From Citrus sinensis (taxonomy: Eukaryota; Streptophyta; Magnoliopsida; Sapindales; Rutaceae): a DNA stretch of 64,000 nt. This document shows, piece after piece, positions 37,869 to 49,729 of this stretch. Position 1 is the stretch's first letter. Each line of letters starts with the position of its first letter. The translations under genes were made by a program, and so were the position numbers. Location of the stretch: contig NC_068557.1 in NCBI RefSeq assembly GCF_022201045.2, positions 32,837,501-32,901,500 on the forward strand, read 5' to 3'. A model generated the notes under the pieces. The model saw only the letters and a list, made by a program, of their open reading frames with translations. It was not told the DNA's origin and did not search any database.

Positions 37869-38413
37869 TTGGATTTGGAGGTTTCTTGGTTTTTGATAGT
37901 CCCTCTTCTGAAGCTGCTGCTAATAAATGTAGCCATGTAGGGTGAAAGAATACGATAGTTAGAAATATTCAAATTTGTTCAAGGTTATTGTAGCAATCAT
38001 GTGATTGTACCATGTAATGCTATGTAACAAATAGTATACCATTATGCACTGAGGTTATTTAATCTTAATCTTTTATTTATCATGAGCCCTCCCGTGTATT
38101 TTTCAATGGATCTCTTGCTTATTGCATGTCCTTGGAGCTACAGTGAGTTTCAATTTTGTTTCATGTGGCAGCTATTATTCAATTGTGTAATGACGATGGT
38201 TCATTGTAATTGATATTATTTTAACATTCCAAAGATTAACATCTAAATATCACAAACAGAGAATTTTTGCATTAGACAGCCATTATCCTGTTATTTCTTT
38301 TTCCCGATTTTCTGGAAAATATGTTGTTGTTACTGATAATTTTATTAGCAGCGTCCAGCGATCTTTATCCGCTGGAGGCAAAGGCAATGGTGATTTCACA
38401 TGCCATTGATGCC
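37869..38413. other. Convergent 3' ends of glucanase and cysteine-rich peptide genes
   Basis: About 540 bases shared by the 3' UTRs of two genes reading toward each other. No further feature was seen. Confidence 0.5.
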
Positions 38414-38710
38414 TCATGTCGATGAGCAACATCCATCACCGCAACAGACCTGGCCGCAGCGGATTTGAGGTTTCCAGATAAACCAGCAGCAGCGACAACC
38501 TTCAATTGCGAAGATCATTATCAACTCACAAATGCAGTTAGTGGTTAGATGAGAAAGAAAAAGAGCAAGCAGAATGGTTTTACCTTGGGGGTAAACAGTA
38601 TGGTCAAATGCTCGACGTTGATCAGCTGCTGTGGCATTTGCACAAATGATGGTTGATGCTGCTGCCAGGAACCAAGTAAGAGCAATAACAAAAGTTGCCT
38701 CTCTCATCAT
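38414..38710 (-). CDS. Small secreted cysteine-rich peptide, family not recognised
   Basis: Two exons (38710-38584, 38499-38414) with clean GT-AG borders give 70 residues. Residues 1-~27 are a clear signal peptide ('ATFVIALTWFLAAASTIICA', cleavage near ANA-TA). The mature part is a short linker ('ADQRRAFDHTVYPQG') and then an eight-cysteine block with spacing C-x-CC-x9-C-x3-CC-x3-CC ('CRCCWFIWKPQIRCGQVCC', then GDGCC) ending SST. Three CC pairs in ~25 residues imply a tight disulfide knot; two Trp and Ile/Phe make one face hydrophobic. The function is unknown to me: it is not an obvious defensin, snakin, LTP, thionin, RALF or EPF by spacing. A role as an apoplastic antimicrobial or signalling peptide is inference. 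The open frame reading through the intron is not the product. Confidence 0.75.
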   Translation of the reverse strand: MMREATFVIALTWFLAAASTIICANATAADQRRAFDHTVYPQGKTILLALFLSHLTTNCICELIMIFAIEGCRCCWFIWKPQIRCGQVCCGDGCCSST

Positions 38711-38969
38711 TTCCTGCCTAGGGCTTGCTCAAGTTTTGAAGATTATTTAATAGAAGGCAAGAATGACAAGTTATTGGCTCTTACGTCCTACGTATTTATA
38801 GCAAGACCCAAACCTTACTTCTCCTTTTACGAAAATAATATAAGCACGAGGGCCATAAAATAATATAAGCACGAGGGATGGCCCTTGCAATACCTATTTG
38901 TCATCTCCGCATGTGATAGCTAAAGATTCCATTGTCTCTTTCTCTTGGCATCAACTGTATACTAAACGG

Positions 38970-39287
38970 ATCAACGGCCTTTGGTATGGTGGGAGAGTCT
39001 TTGCACTTACAATGTTAAGTGTAAGAGTTCGAGTTTTCATAAAAGTATTTATGAGGATTATTTATAATCCTTCTTCAATTATTAAATAATTGAGTGAAAT
39101 CAGTCTATCCCTCACGAAATGTGAATGAAGTTGACAACTCTTGAATATTTAAGAGAGTTTAAAGAATTTAGGCAGCACTTCAGAGAAGTACATGCCACGA
39201 CGAAGGTCTCAATTGTAGAGTCTGTTTGTAAATATTAATTATAATATTAGATGTAATATCAATAATAAATAACAATATTAAAAAAAA
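38970..39287 (+). mobile_element. SINE-like retroposon with 17-bp target-site duplication
   Basis: A 318-bp insertion flanked by the perfect 17-bp direct repeat 'aactgtatactaaacgg' (38953-38969 and 39288-39304). The head has tRNA-like promoter blocks: 'tggtatggtggga' as a box A candidate and 'agttcgagttttc' as a box B candidate ~45 bases later. The 3' end runs into 'aatatta' and an A-run of ten, two of which may belong to the duplication. These are the marks of LINE-driven, Pol III-derived SINE retroposition. The parent tRNA and family name are not determined. Confidence 0.75.
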
Positions 39288-39304
39288 AACTGTATACTAA
39301 ACGG

Positions 39305-40189
39305 TAACGAAGCCAATTGCAGCTGCCAATCTTGACTTTCTCTTAATTGACTTTTGGTACATCTATCTATGAGTATGAATAAATATATTATTTTTTATTG
39401 GTCAAGTTGGGTCATATGCAATCAGTACACAATGCATCGGCATGGTACAAACATTTTTTTAATTAATTTTTTTCTTCAAAACCTTACGAAACTCTTGAGA
39501 GGACCAGAAACAGACGATTCCGTGCACTAAATAGTTTCGAGCCCATTATCGGGTACAGATGATTCGAAGTGTAAATGGTCGATTCCTGCTTGAAGAATTG
39601 AGCCAACAGAAAGTAGAATCATTCCATTGCCTCAACAACCAGTGGCTTTCCCTTAATAGTCCAGTCAAAAAAAAAAAAAAAAAAAAAAAATTCAATCTAG
39701 TAACTTTTGCCTTTGCCCTCTCAATATAGTCCTTCCATAGTAGGAAAAATGAGTTGGACAATAAATTTCATTATGATGCATGTATCTGTCTTGGATCCGC
39801 TACTATTAGCTTGTGCGTCGAAACAAAATCGTATCCTCATTAACTTTTCAGTTTGCAAATTAAACATTGACACTAAAAATCAAGAGCGGTTAGAAGCATG
39901 TAGTTCTTTAATGTTCACCAAAAAGGAGAGGGAAAAAAAAACTTCGGGGAAAGACTGTACAGAGATATCCACCTATGTTGTCAAATAGCAAATGTGCTGT
40001 AGAGGAGCCAACAACTTCTCAACCCTATGCATTATTTACACAGCCCTGTCCTTGTGGTTACATAGGTTTGCCAAATTGGACAAAAGCTCAAATCTCAGTC
40101 CACAATCATAGCATGTCTGCAAAGGAGGTTGCTATACACATTAGAAAATAGAGAACAGTAATTAAGAATTGAAAAAAAAATGAATATTG
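39305..40189. other. Intergenic DNA with a 24-base poly-A run
   Basis: No gene was recognised. The poly-A run at 39667-39690 has no recognisable element body on its left, so it is treated as a simple repeat. Confidence 0.4.
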
Positions 40190-41256
40190 TTTCGGATTAC
40201 CTGATGTCAACATCTGAATGCAAGATCTTTCTTATTCCAGAGGCACAGAGAACACTCTGTAATTATCAAAACCAGCTCCAAAAATTGTATAAGTTCCTCA
40301 GTTTTGTTTCCAACCAGGGAATTATCAAAAGCCTGAGAAGGAATGTTGTTGTCATAATTGTGCATCACGTCCCACGGTTCATCGCCTACACCAACCAAAA
40401 CTATTGACAAAGGATATTCAATGGAAAAGATTGATAGGTCCTTAGAATGCGATATCGATAAATCACCTGATGCATAAAAAATGAGAAGAGTTCTAAATGA
40501 TGATAACCTTGCTTTCGCAATGGCATTAATTGTATTTTGCTCTTGAGGACTCAACTGACCATAACCTGTTTCTACACTTCTAGTGACCTTTTGAGTATGA
40601 ATTTCTGTTAGCATCCTGGTGAATGTAATAAAAGTTTTTCATATTTTCAAAGCAATGAGAATTATGGGTCTGAAATAAGGAAACTAACGTGTCCATCAGC
40701 AATGATCATAAGAACATGTTATTGACCACCGCTATTGTCCACAATTCTACTAGCAGTTTCAATAATTGGAGCAAATGACGTTGGTCCTGTCATAATCAAA
40801 CACAACCAGGGGTTAGTTCCAATAGTTCTATAATGAATGCGAATGAAACCCAAGTTGGAAAGCTCATTTAAATGAACCAGCTAAATTAATGTGTGGAACT
40901 ATTTCTCTGTAACGCCTGACAACTTCCTCAACCATTACGTGGCCTATCATCTGGATAGAAGCTAAAAGCATCTCAATCATGAGTAGCGAGATAAGAAAAT
41001 GGATTCTCTTTCATCTAACTTGTCGGCAGACTTAAAATATGCTACAGAGTATGAGGTTATCCTCATCAAAAGCTGAAAGTATTTTGCCAATGGTAGTGAT
41101 CACCTGTTCATGTGGATTTAAAGAATCCCCAAGGTGATGCAGGCTCCCATGCTTGAAAGACCTGGCATCCGCCCACTCATTGCCTTTAGCGAAGGCAAGC
41201 CCTATAAAGAGATTGGAAGACTCCAGACCAGCATGGCTCAGAGCTTGTGTCACTTA
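40190..41256 (-). pseudogene. RGLG-type (copine/vWA domain) ubiquitin ligase pseudogene, partial
   Basis: Fragments in the order of a plant RGLG copine domain. They are 'QALSHAGLESSNLFIGLAFA' and 'NPHEQVITTIGKILSAFDED' (41253-41050), 'RYREIVPHINLAG' (~40900), 'GPTSFAPIIETASRIVDNSG' and 'HVLMIIADGH' (~40790-40690), then 'VTRSVETGYGQLSPQEQNTI' and 'YPLSIVLVGVGDEPWDVMHN' (40585-40360). Intron borders are partly kept. Damage: a stop just after the FDEDNLI block, a frame change before the RYREIV block, and a TAA where the family has Tyr in 'GGQYHVL'. The N-terminal region and the C-terminal RING finger were not found. It is therefore a non-functional relic of an intron-containing copy, not a retrocopy. 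Live RGLG proteins are membrane-associated E3 ligases in hormone and stress signalling. Confidence 0.75.
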
Positions 41257-43598
41257 CTTATGCAGTAATCAAATGTATATTCAAGTTAGAGACTCGACAG
41301 GATAATATAGAAACAGCCGCTAGTGCTGACAGTGGCAAATATATATCAAAATGCAAAAATGTAAAATGTTCTTAAACAATACAGCGGCATAATACCTAGT
41401 CTAAATGGTAATCATCACAGATTTTTTAATACTTTAACTTGAGCCACTGTCATCTCTCATAATCCTCGTAATTTGTGGAGGAAGAGTGTGGTGAAGAGCC
41501 AGAATAGATGGAAAATAGTTATATAAATTATTTTAGTGGGTGACTGTGATGTCTAGACTCTTTGCCTCCCATATTAAGGTCTCAATTGTCTGTAAATGCT
41601 TTATAAACTTGATAGCTTTCAAATCACAATTTTTGGCAGAACTACACATTGCCAATCACAATTTTCTCAGTTTTCTTCTAAAGGAAGGATGTTAAAGAAT
41701 CACAAGAAAAACAGTTTCGAAACAAGTATATAATAGGAAAAGGCCCATAGTCTGATTTTGAACTAACAAACATTCATTATTAATTGTTTTGGAACACCCT
41801 CAAACTCAGGAGTTAGGGATCAAATTGCTTCTTGACAAGCTAAGAAAATGGAAAAATGAAAGCAATCCATTTAAATTTAAAACTTGTGAAAAAGCCATGA
41901 ATTTAGCAGCCTTGGCTTGGCTGAAACTTTTGACACCTAAAACTCATCTGAATCCACCACATATAGAAAAGAAAGCACACCAACAATGTAGAAACCAAAA
42001 ATACATGTCAATGGATACTGATTAATACTTCATAATAGAATATTTATAAGATAAACTCCAAAACAAGAATAATATTGTATAAGTCAGTATAAACCAAACC
42101 ACTCTAAAGCTAATAAATCAATTAAACAAAACCATATAAAAAAACAGAATCAACATTCTGGGAATCAACTAGAAATACAAACCAAAGTTGCTGTATAGCA
42201 ATCAAAGTTTCAAAGAAAACCTAAAAAGAGACGGACATTAAGTCTGAGTCACAGTAATGATTAGTAGACTATGTTACTGTTCTATGTAAACAAATGGGTT
42301 CTAACCAACACCAAAGTTGATAAAATCAACTCCAGGAACCCAATTTTAGAAAGAAACAGGAACATACGCAGCCTTTACTTTTAATTATCATTACATCAGC
42401 CAAGCTTTCATTGAAACTCGGCTGAAAATAACATGCAGTTTCTGATAAAACTGTGTGTAGCTACTCAAATAGACATTTGGAATATACTGAGAAATTTTCT
42501 AAGTATAAGTAATGTGCACAAAACTGAGCAGAAATTCCCTTTAAGATGATTTCTGCTGGACAGATAAGATGATGAATTTTTAATTTGTAACCATTCGCTT
42601 CATGTATTGAAATAGAATAATTTAAAACAAGAACTGAGTCTGGTGGAACTTAGTGTATCAGACTGTGCACCAGACAACTCAAATTCAGCCCTTCAAACAA
42701 ACAAAATAAATAAAAATGTTTGAGAAGGAAACAGTCAGTTTGACCGTAAATAATTTCAAGACATGAAACTGGGTTGAGGAATTAACATTGGACGTTCTTG
42801 CTACATCCAGCTTCTAGTGACAGAAATGGACGACAATCAATTTGCGTGGGAAACAATATGTAATAATGATGGTTAAAGTTAAACAGTAAAAAACTAAGAT
42901 CATGATCATTTGGTATTTTATAATTTATTAATAATATTCTTCTTTAAAATGGGTAAACTTGAACACAATTATGTGGTCTATCAACTGGAGTGAATGGGTA
43001 TGATATGGAGGAAAAATAGTTCTACATATACTTCAACCAAAAGATTAATATACTTTGATCACAAGATCTAATCCTTCCTGCTTCAAGTATTCTCGTGGCA
43101 TCGTCATGCAGTTGTATTCGTGGGCTTGGATATGTCAATATAACTAGCCTGTCCCCTGGATGAAGCTCAATTGGCTGTGAATGTTCTTAATGCTCATGGT
43201 TATCCGAATCCGAGTAATAACAGGGAGTAAGGTTTGGTGTTTTGTGGGTGAAGTTCCATTCAAACATGAAAAAAAAAAAAAAAAAAAGAGAGAGAGGATA
43301 ATAAAAGAGACAAATATAGCCAAAAAGCCATCCATGTTCCATGATCATGCCAAGTACAACAATTATGGTCTGTTGGTAGGGACTCAACATTACTACATAT
43401 GTATGATAATTGTTTATGATTGCTCAAATTCTTTTACACAGAAAAAAAGGGGGAAAAAAAAGGAGCCAACACATGATTGTAGGAAAGCATAATCATTAAC
43501 AGACAATTGCAAGCACCAAAAAACAGCAAGAGTATCAATGACAATTCTGCCTTTTTGATGTTGCAAACATAAACTTACATTATATATATGATTGATAA
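41257..43598. other. Intergenic region downstream of the DUF2431 gene
   Basis: About 2.3 kb, AT-rich, without a recognised gene. One unassigned minus-strand open segment at about 43026-43191 ('IELHPGDRLVILTYPSPR') has coding-like composition and could be an exon relic. Poly-A and purine runs lie near 43268-43300 and 43440-43462. Confidence 0.4.
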
Positions 43599-44605
43599 TC
43601 ACTTGCCATTCTGAGGAAACAGCCTGAACTTGTAAGTGCTGCTGTCTCCAATATGAAAGGGGGCATCAGATAGATAGCCTTGGGCTCTTTTGTTGTCATA
43701 ACCCGGATAGTCTTGTTTGCAGAAGGGCACAACTTCTTGCAAAGTTAGGCCAATCTTCTCTGCTTTCTTCACTAATTCCCATTTGTTGTAAGGATCACCT
43801 TCCTTGTGTGTCACATGAATCTCTCCATTCTCCTCCTTCAGCAGAAGTTTAGCATTCCTCAAAAATCCCTTTACCAGTTCCTTGTTCAACCTGTTTTAGT
43901 CCCATCAAATTCACATCATTTCATGTTTCTGCAGAAATTATAAGATACACAATCCACGGATACACATCATCGAAAACAATAAGCAAAATCTTGGTTATCC
44001 AACTCATCATCATGATTATTTCAGATGTTTGCTCGGCAAAATGCATGTTCTTTTTATAATTTACTTACTTATTTATTCCACTTTTCATTCACAGGTTTAA
44101 TATGACATATGATGAGTGAACGAACTAACTTTACAGGTTGCAACTTCTACGAATATAGCTTAAGAACAACAATAACGCAACATAACTGGATCTGGCAATA
44201 ACTATTCTCACGGAAGATGAAACCAACATGGGGAAAGTTGTAGATGACGCGATCAAACTTGTGTGTCCTGAGGAAGAAATGTTGACTCATCTGCATAGCA
44301 TCCACTCCATAAAACACCAAGCAACCCCTCTCCTCCAGTTCTCTCACATTATCAACTGCATTGCTGTACTTGTTTGCTATCGTCTCTTGAGTGTCAAGAC
44401 AAGTGGCAACCATGTTGTGGGCAAATCCGAACTCTCTCGCTAAACAAAGAGAGAATGAAAAGTCCCCTTCTCCAACTAACAATATTCTCTGCTTTGATGA
44501 GTAGTGATTGCTCCATTTTTCTGTTTCTGTCTCCATTTCTTCTTCTTCTTCGTCACTGTCATCTAATTCTCTTCTTTCCTCCTTTTCTTCTTCTTCTTCG
44601 CCCAT
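43599..44605 (-). CDS. DUF2431 / BMT5-like Rossmann methyltransferase-fold protein (At4g26485-like)
   Basis: Two exons, 44605-44187 and 43890-43599, join in phase (Gln split across the junction) to ~236 residues. The N-terminus is a run of Glu with Asp/Ser. The core starts 'RILLVGEGDFSFSLCLAREF', the SAM-binding glycine loop of the 25S rRNA (uridine-N3)-methyltransferase BMT5-like domain. It continues 'VATCLDTQETIANKYSNAVD', 'GVDAMQMSQHFFLRTHKFDR', 'VIYNFPHVGF' and, in exon 2, 'LVKGFLRNAKLLLKEENGEI' and 'PYNKWELVKKAEKIGLTLQE', with a conserved YPGYDNKRAQG near the end. Yeast BMT5 methylates U2634 of 25S rRNA. Plant members form a family with unproven substrates, so function here is inferred. 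The start ATG before GEEEEE is the first in frame after the promoter side. Confidence 0.87.
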
Positions 44606-46908
44606 CGAGATCACTCACCCAAACGACCTCCCCTGCGTCTCTTTGGAATTGGGTGCTCTTCTTTCTTTAAAGTAACCTTCACCTTTTTTTTTCCCTGATA
44701 GACAAATAGAAAGGTTATACCTTTGGAAGCCAAAGAGCCAACGCCCCTTTTTTCGCTGTTTATTTATTTTATTTTATAATCAAACGGGGCTGCCAACGCT
44801 CCTTTTCATGGGCTTTTAATGATCGAAAAAGGGTTTTAATGATCTCATGTAATGTAGATTTTAAGTGGTAGTGTATGAGGGTATTTAATTTTTATTTATT
44901 TATTTATTTATTAATTATTAATTATCTATGTGTATTTTTATTCAAAATGAGATTAAATCATAAGAGAATTCTAATCCAGTGATATGTAGCACCTCACTAA
45001 TAAATATCATCCGATCAGATTAAACCATTAAGAGAAAAAAAAAATTGTGGTATTAGTGACACATCATTAATTTCTTTAAAATTTGCTCTTGATATACCCA
45101 TAAAATAAATTCTACAATTACATATTAATTTGAGAATAGTGCTATTAACACCCCTTCATTATTCTTACAACAGCACTTTACTATTGTAATTACATATCTA
45201 TCCTTTTTCTCTATCAATGGAAATCAGTATTGGTTTAGTACAATATATTCATGTTCATGTTACTAGGATTGGCAAAAAAACTTGGGTCGGCCAAGCCTTA
45301 GGGCATGAAATCCGGCCCGCATGAGTTGAGCTTGGATATACACAAAAAAAAAAAATACAAAACCCGCACATAATGAATTTGAATAAGGGTCTAGACTTTT
45401 TAATTTATAAATAAAATTAAATTTAAATAAAAACTCAAAATATTAAATTAATATGTTTTTTATATTAGTATTGGTGATTTACTATGTTGTGTTACTAATA
45501 TTATGTATTGAATTATTATTCTATTACATATTTAATAATTATCTTTAATAAAAAAATATTATATTTAATAAAAAAGCCTAAGGCTGGCCCATCTATCTAA
45601 ACTTGGACAGGCCTCTGAAGGACTTGATTGTCAATATGGGCCTGAGCCTGGGCTTGGATGGAAAAGCACGCCAATCCCAGAATTTGCTACCGCTATCCGC
45701 GCTGATAAAATGGGGAATTATATGGTGGGTGAGCCTAAAAACATGGAACATGGTTATCTGACTCGGAAGTTGGCTGTTACAGTCTTACAGACTTCTCCGT
45801 TGATGAGAAGAAACCCAACAGTTGAAGCAAACTCGTGTTAAATTTCTTTGCCTTCATTTATAAGTAGTGCAAAAGAATTGAAAGCAATTCCTTATGCGAA
45901 ACTACCAATTAATAAATTCTTTTATACACCCACATATTATATTGTTTATTTCTCTGTAAATTCTTTGAATCCATCATTAACCAAGTCATTTTCGTTTCTT
46001 TTTTCTATTTGTGACTCTCCATCCATCCAATATTGAGTTGAAATACTCTATTTCTTTATTTTTCTTACAAATTCAATACTTCCGTACTTTATTAGGGAAA
46101 AAAAGATTAATTATTCCTATACTCATAGAATACTCTTAAACTATAAGATTTATACCCCGAGTTCAATTTGTTTTATGATTGAAAAAAAAATAAACAAAAC
46201 AGTAAATGAAATTAACATGAGAATTTCTACAACAATCTGCCTTCGCTTCGAGCGACATGTGCATGATATTAGCTCTGCACCTAAAAATTTATGGCCATTG
46301 TAAGAACATAAAGGGTAACTCAAAATTGCAACTGAATCATACCTCCCAAGTATATGATAGTATTTCTATCTTTAGAAAAACAAGTTTTAAGCAGGCAAAC
46401 CCAACATATTTTTGTGTACTAAGCACATATACACAGACATGAATGTTTTTATTATCTTCTTGAAACTACTTACACCTGAGCGAACACATTTATTGTGTAA
46501 ATCATCATAGACATCCAGGGTACTTTCTACTGCTGCAATTAGAGATGTGATCAGAAAGCATACTTATCATGTATCACAATCATACTATTATACTGAACAA
46601 TCCAACTTCTTTCAACAGCAATAGACATTAATAAGCTCTTTGATTAACAAAATTTCATAATCCATGAAAGCCATCGATGACATCACTAACCTAGAATGGA
46701 AAGGTAAACCAGTACTAAGCATCAACACATTTGATTTTGAACAGTGACCCATCCACTTGGCCAAAGCTCTTTCTGGAAGAGAAAAAGATGTCCTTCTCAT
46801 CTTCCAGGTCCCAAATAAAAGGGTATCCTGCATCAATAAAAGGTATGGTCTTCCCAAACTCAATCAGCGTGTTGAAACATATTGCCCAAAATGTCTCCTT
46901 CTTACTCT
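44606..46908. other. Intergenic region between DUF2431 and NRPD4 genes
   Basis: About 2.3 kb, AT-rich. It holds the DUF2431 promoter (44606-44760), an hAT-like repeat (45264-45680) and probably the NRPD4 3' UTR (46600-46908). No other gene is supported. Confidence 0.45.
45264..45680. mobile_element. hAT-like repeat with proline/glycine-coding style GC patches
   Basis: Ends 'taggattggca' and 'cgccaatccca' are inverted, and inner segments 'gggtcggccaagcctta' and 'taaggctggccc' also pair. This terminus style is common in plant hAT MITEs. No clear 8-bp target duplication was found. Confidence 0.5.
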
Positions 46909-49557
46909 TCATGTCGACTTAAATTTAGCTAGCTGAATTAATACTTCTTTGAGGAGGTCATTAAGCCTGCTTCTCTTAGCCTGGAAAAGTTCACATATTC
47001 TTTCATCTACCATCCTCTAGAGTAAATTAAGAAAACAATTGCAAAAAAAAAAAACAATAATCAAACCGAAAATAAAAAATTCTGTGGATTTTGAGATAAA
47101 ATTTCAAACTCTAAACAGTTCAACAGAGAAACTTACTGGCACGATAGCAGAATATGCAGCTAAAATGAAAATTATAACCATGCCAAAGTTGACAGAAGCT
47201 AAAAATCATTATTATATCTGCCCATGAATAGAAAGGGTTTGGGTGATGACATGAATTTTAATCTTCAAGAAATGATAATGTTTACTTTCCTTATATTTCG
47301 GACAAAAACAGGCTTTCACAAGGGCAAAATGACATGATACCTTTGAATACTAGTCAAAACAGAGGCACAGTCATCAGTCTTTTCTAGAACAATCAATTCT
47401 TTTCTTAGTTTCTTAAGACAAACACCAGGTGTAGTAGACAATGAAATAATTCACATCTCTATCTGAGAAACTACAATCTCAGACAAGCCATACCTTTAAT
47501 GATGGGACAATAGCATATGCTTCTTCAACAGTTTCTGGACATATGTTGGCAATCACACAAATCTGCAGCCAAATATTAGAAATCAAGAGAGCTGCATAAC
47601 TTATAGAATTGAGTGACTCAAGTTGAGATTTATACCTCACCATCAGTGACACCATGTTCAGAGAGAGATCTGATGATAGAGTCAATAGTCCAACAAAGAT
47701 AAACCACCAAAATAACGGTAATATAATGCATAAGCAAGAGACAAGCATTAACCTAAGGGTGCTAGAGACAAAATGAAATTAAGGATACTGGAAAAGTCCT
47801 TTGACAGCCTGAGGATTTGTAAAATGGCTATGTGTTTTGGCATACAGTAGTCCCTTGTCAAATGACCTGAAAACAGCAAATATATCATATCACTTAAAGA
47901 AACTCCTACTTGATAATAGAAGTTCTTGGTGTGCTACTTACACAGGAATTTTAATGGTTGGATCTGCCGACAATAAAGCCATTTGCTCCTGGATTCCCTC
48001 TAAAATATGTGCAGCCTCACAGTCCATCAAGCATTTGGCATTTTTGGGAAGCTCTGCAATATCATCGATTATGATGTCAACACAAAATTGAGCTAAGGAC
48101 ATATCCAAGCATAACAGAATGCTTTATATATTAATGCCTAAGAAATATAAACCGCACGGTCTATATCATCGATTATGATGTCAACACAAAATTGAGCTAA
48201 GGACATATCCAAGCATAACAGAATGCTTTATATATTAATGCCTAAGAAATATAAACCGCACGGTCTATATAGCAGGACAATAACTGGCCAACTCAAGATA
48301 ACTAAGAGAAATATTAAGACATAATTTCTGCCTCACATCAATTACCAAAAATACCTTATATGTATAAATATGTGTGTAAGTGTGAGTGCATGTATGCTAA
48401 GTCATTCCTGGATACAATTTGATTGTCATAGATAGTTGTGTGGATTTAAGTTTCTTTTTTTTTTTTTTTTTTCCAATCTTCCACAAACTTCCAAGTTATT
48501 TGCTATCAAAAGAGAAGACATACCCTGCTCAACTCTGAGCTCAAGTGGAAGAGCTTCCTTCACTACAGAAACCTTTGCACCATTAGCAACCTTGTCTCCT
48601 TTTCCGCCTTTGGTCAAACCACCTTCAGAAATATTTTACTAGTTCACAGCGTGTAATAGCCAAACATAAAGCAAAGAATCTAAAATCAAATCATTAATAC
48701 CTTTACCATAGGTGGTTTCAAACTTTCCATCGGATTTTGAAGAAAAAGTAAATTTTCCTTCAGATAAACCTATAACAGAATAAGTTAGCAGCATTTGAAA
48801 AAGCGGGGAGAGGGATTGATAATTTAATAGTAATAAGCTTGAATGAAAATAAAAAAGAAAAAGAAAAGGTTGATGAAAAGAAAGTGACCTTCAGTATTGA
48901 ACTGAACTTTCCTTCCCCTCTTTGACTTTGCTGAGTTATCATCCTTTCCGCCAAGTGATGCTACCAAGAAATGAAAAAGATGCATGAGTATGGATGGGCA
49001 TGGCAGAGCGCAACTGCCAAGAGACTTCCATTGCATGCAGATTGTAGCAGCAAATAGTGGTGATTGGACTTGGACAAGGAAGGGAAGCTCTTGACCAATA
49101 AGATGAATAAGCGCCTAAAAACCCTTATTAAAAAAAAAAAAAAAAACTAGATGTACATGTGGGTTGCAATGGCATAAATTGAGCTTAATTAAGCCCTGGT
49201 AGTACTGCAAATTGGAATTGGATGGAATAAAAAAGGGCAAGGTCTGGCTCTGGCATATCCATTATCCGTTATCCAATTCTATATCAGAAACTGCAGTATC
49301 TTTAAGGGAGGGTCAGGGTTTTAAATAATTAATGGCTCAAACATCAACTGGTACCATACGCCATACGCTTGGCATTAGTTTCACAAAGTCACAATGCCTA
49401 TCATTAGGGTTATATTGTTACTTATATATGCATCCATCATAATATGAAAGTGTGAAAGAGAAAGCAAAGTATGAAGCTGCTTACCAGGGATAGATTTCAG
49501 AGAAGTTTTGCCGCCGCCACCGACGCCGCCTCCTTTGCCTCCTCCTCCCTTCTCCAT
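46909..49557 (-). CDS. NRPD4: RNA polymerase IV/V subunit 4 (RPB4-like)
   Basis: Shared fourth subunit of the plant-specific polymerases Pol IV and Pol V, which make siRNA precursors and scaffold RNAs for RNA-directed DNA methylation; it works with the RPB7-like subunit as the stalk. Nine exons join in phase: 49557-49485, 48960-48889, 48769-48701, 48622-48524, 48053-47942, 47866-47789, 47669-47636, 47562-47494, 46980-46909, giving 225 residues. The Gly/Lys-rich N-terminus leads to 'SKRGRKVQFNTEG', a basic block typical of NRPD4 and absent from Pol II RPB4. Then come 'ELPKNAKCLMDCEAAHILEG', 'SADPTIKIPVSFDKGLLYAK', 'GVTDGEICVIANICPETVEE', 'AYAIVPSLKAKRSRLNDLLK' and 'EVLIQLAKFKST'. The match to Arabidopsis NRPD4/NRPE4 is domain by domain. 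One exon is only 34 bases. Intron 4 contains a perfect tandem duplication, and the 5' end abuts a transposon nest. Confidence 0.92.
48061..48268. repeat. Perfect 104-bp tandem duplication in NRPD4 intron 4
   Basis: Copies 48061-48164 and 48165-48268 appear identical base for base (both begin 'atcatcgattatgatgtcaa' and end 'accgcacggtctat'). The proximal copy lies only seven bases from the splice acceptor of exon 5, so the branch-point region is duplicated. Confidence 0.92.
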
Positions 49558-49729
49558 TAGTTACTAGCTAATATTACTAGTCTAGAGATTGGTTTGGTGG
49601 TACTACGGGTAAAATTTATTAAGAAGATAAACAAAGATTGAAAAAAAAAAATTCTTTTTCCTTGGAAAGTGGAATGAGTAATTTTGGATTCGTTTCCGAG
49701 GGCTTGCCCTTTGCTACACTTGGAAAAAC

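Noticed and set aside
39661-39690. Poly-A run as tail of a retroposon
   Set aside because: No element body or target duplication could be found beside it; treated as a simple repeat.
46612-46912. Two overlapping minus-strand frames (65 and 83 codons) just after the NRPD4 stop
   Set aside because: They sit in the expected 3' UTR, lack a recognisable domain and begin within the last NRPD4 codons.
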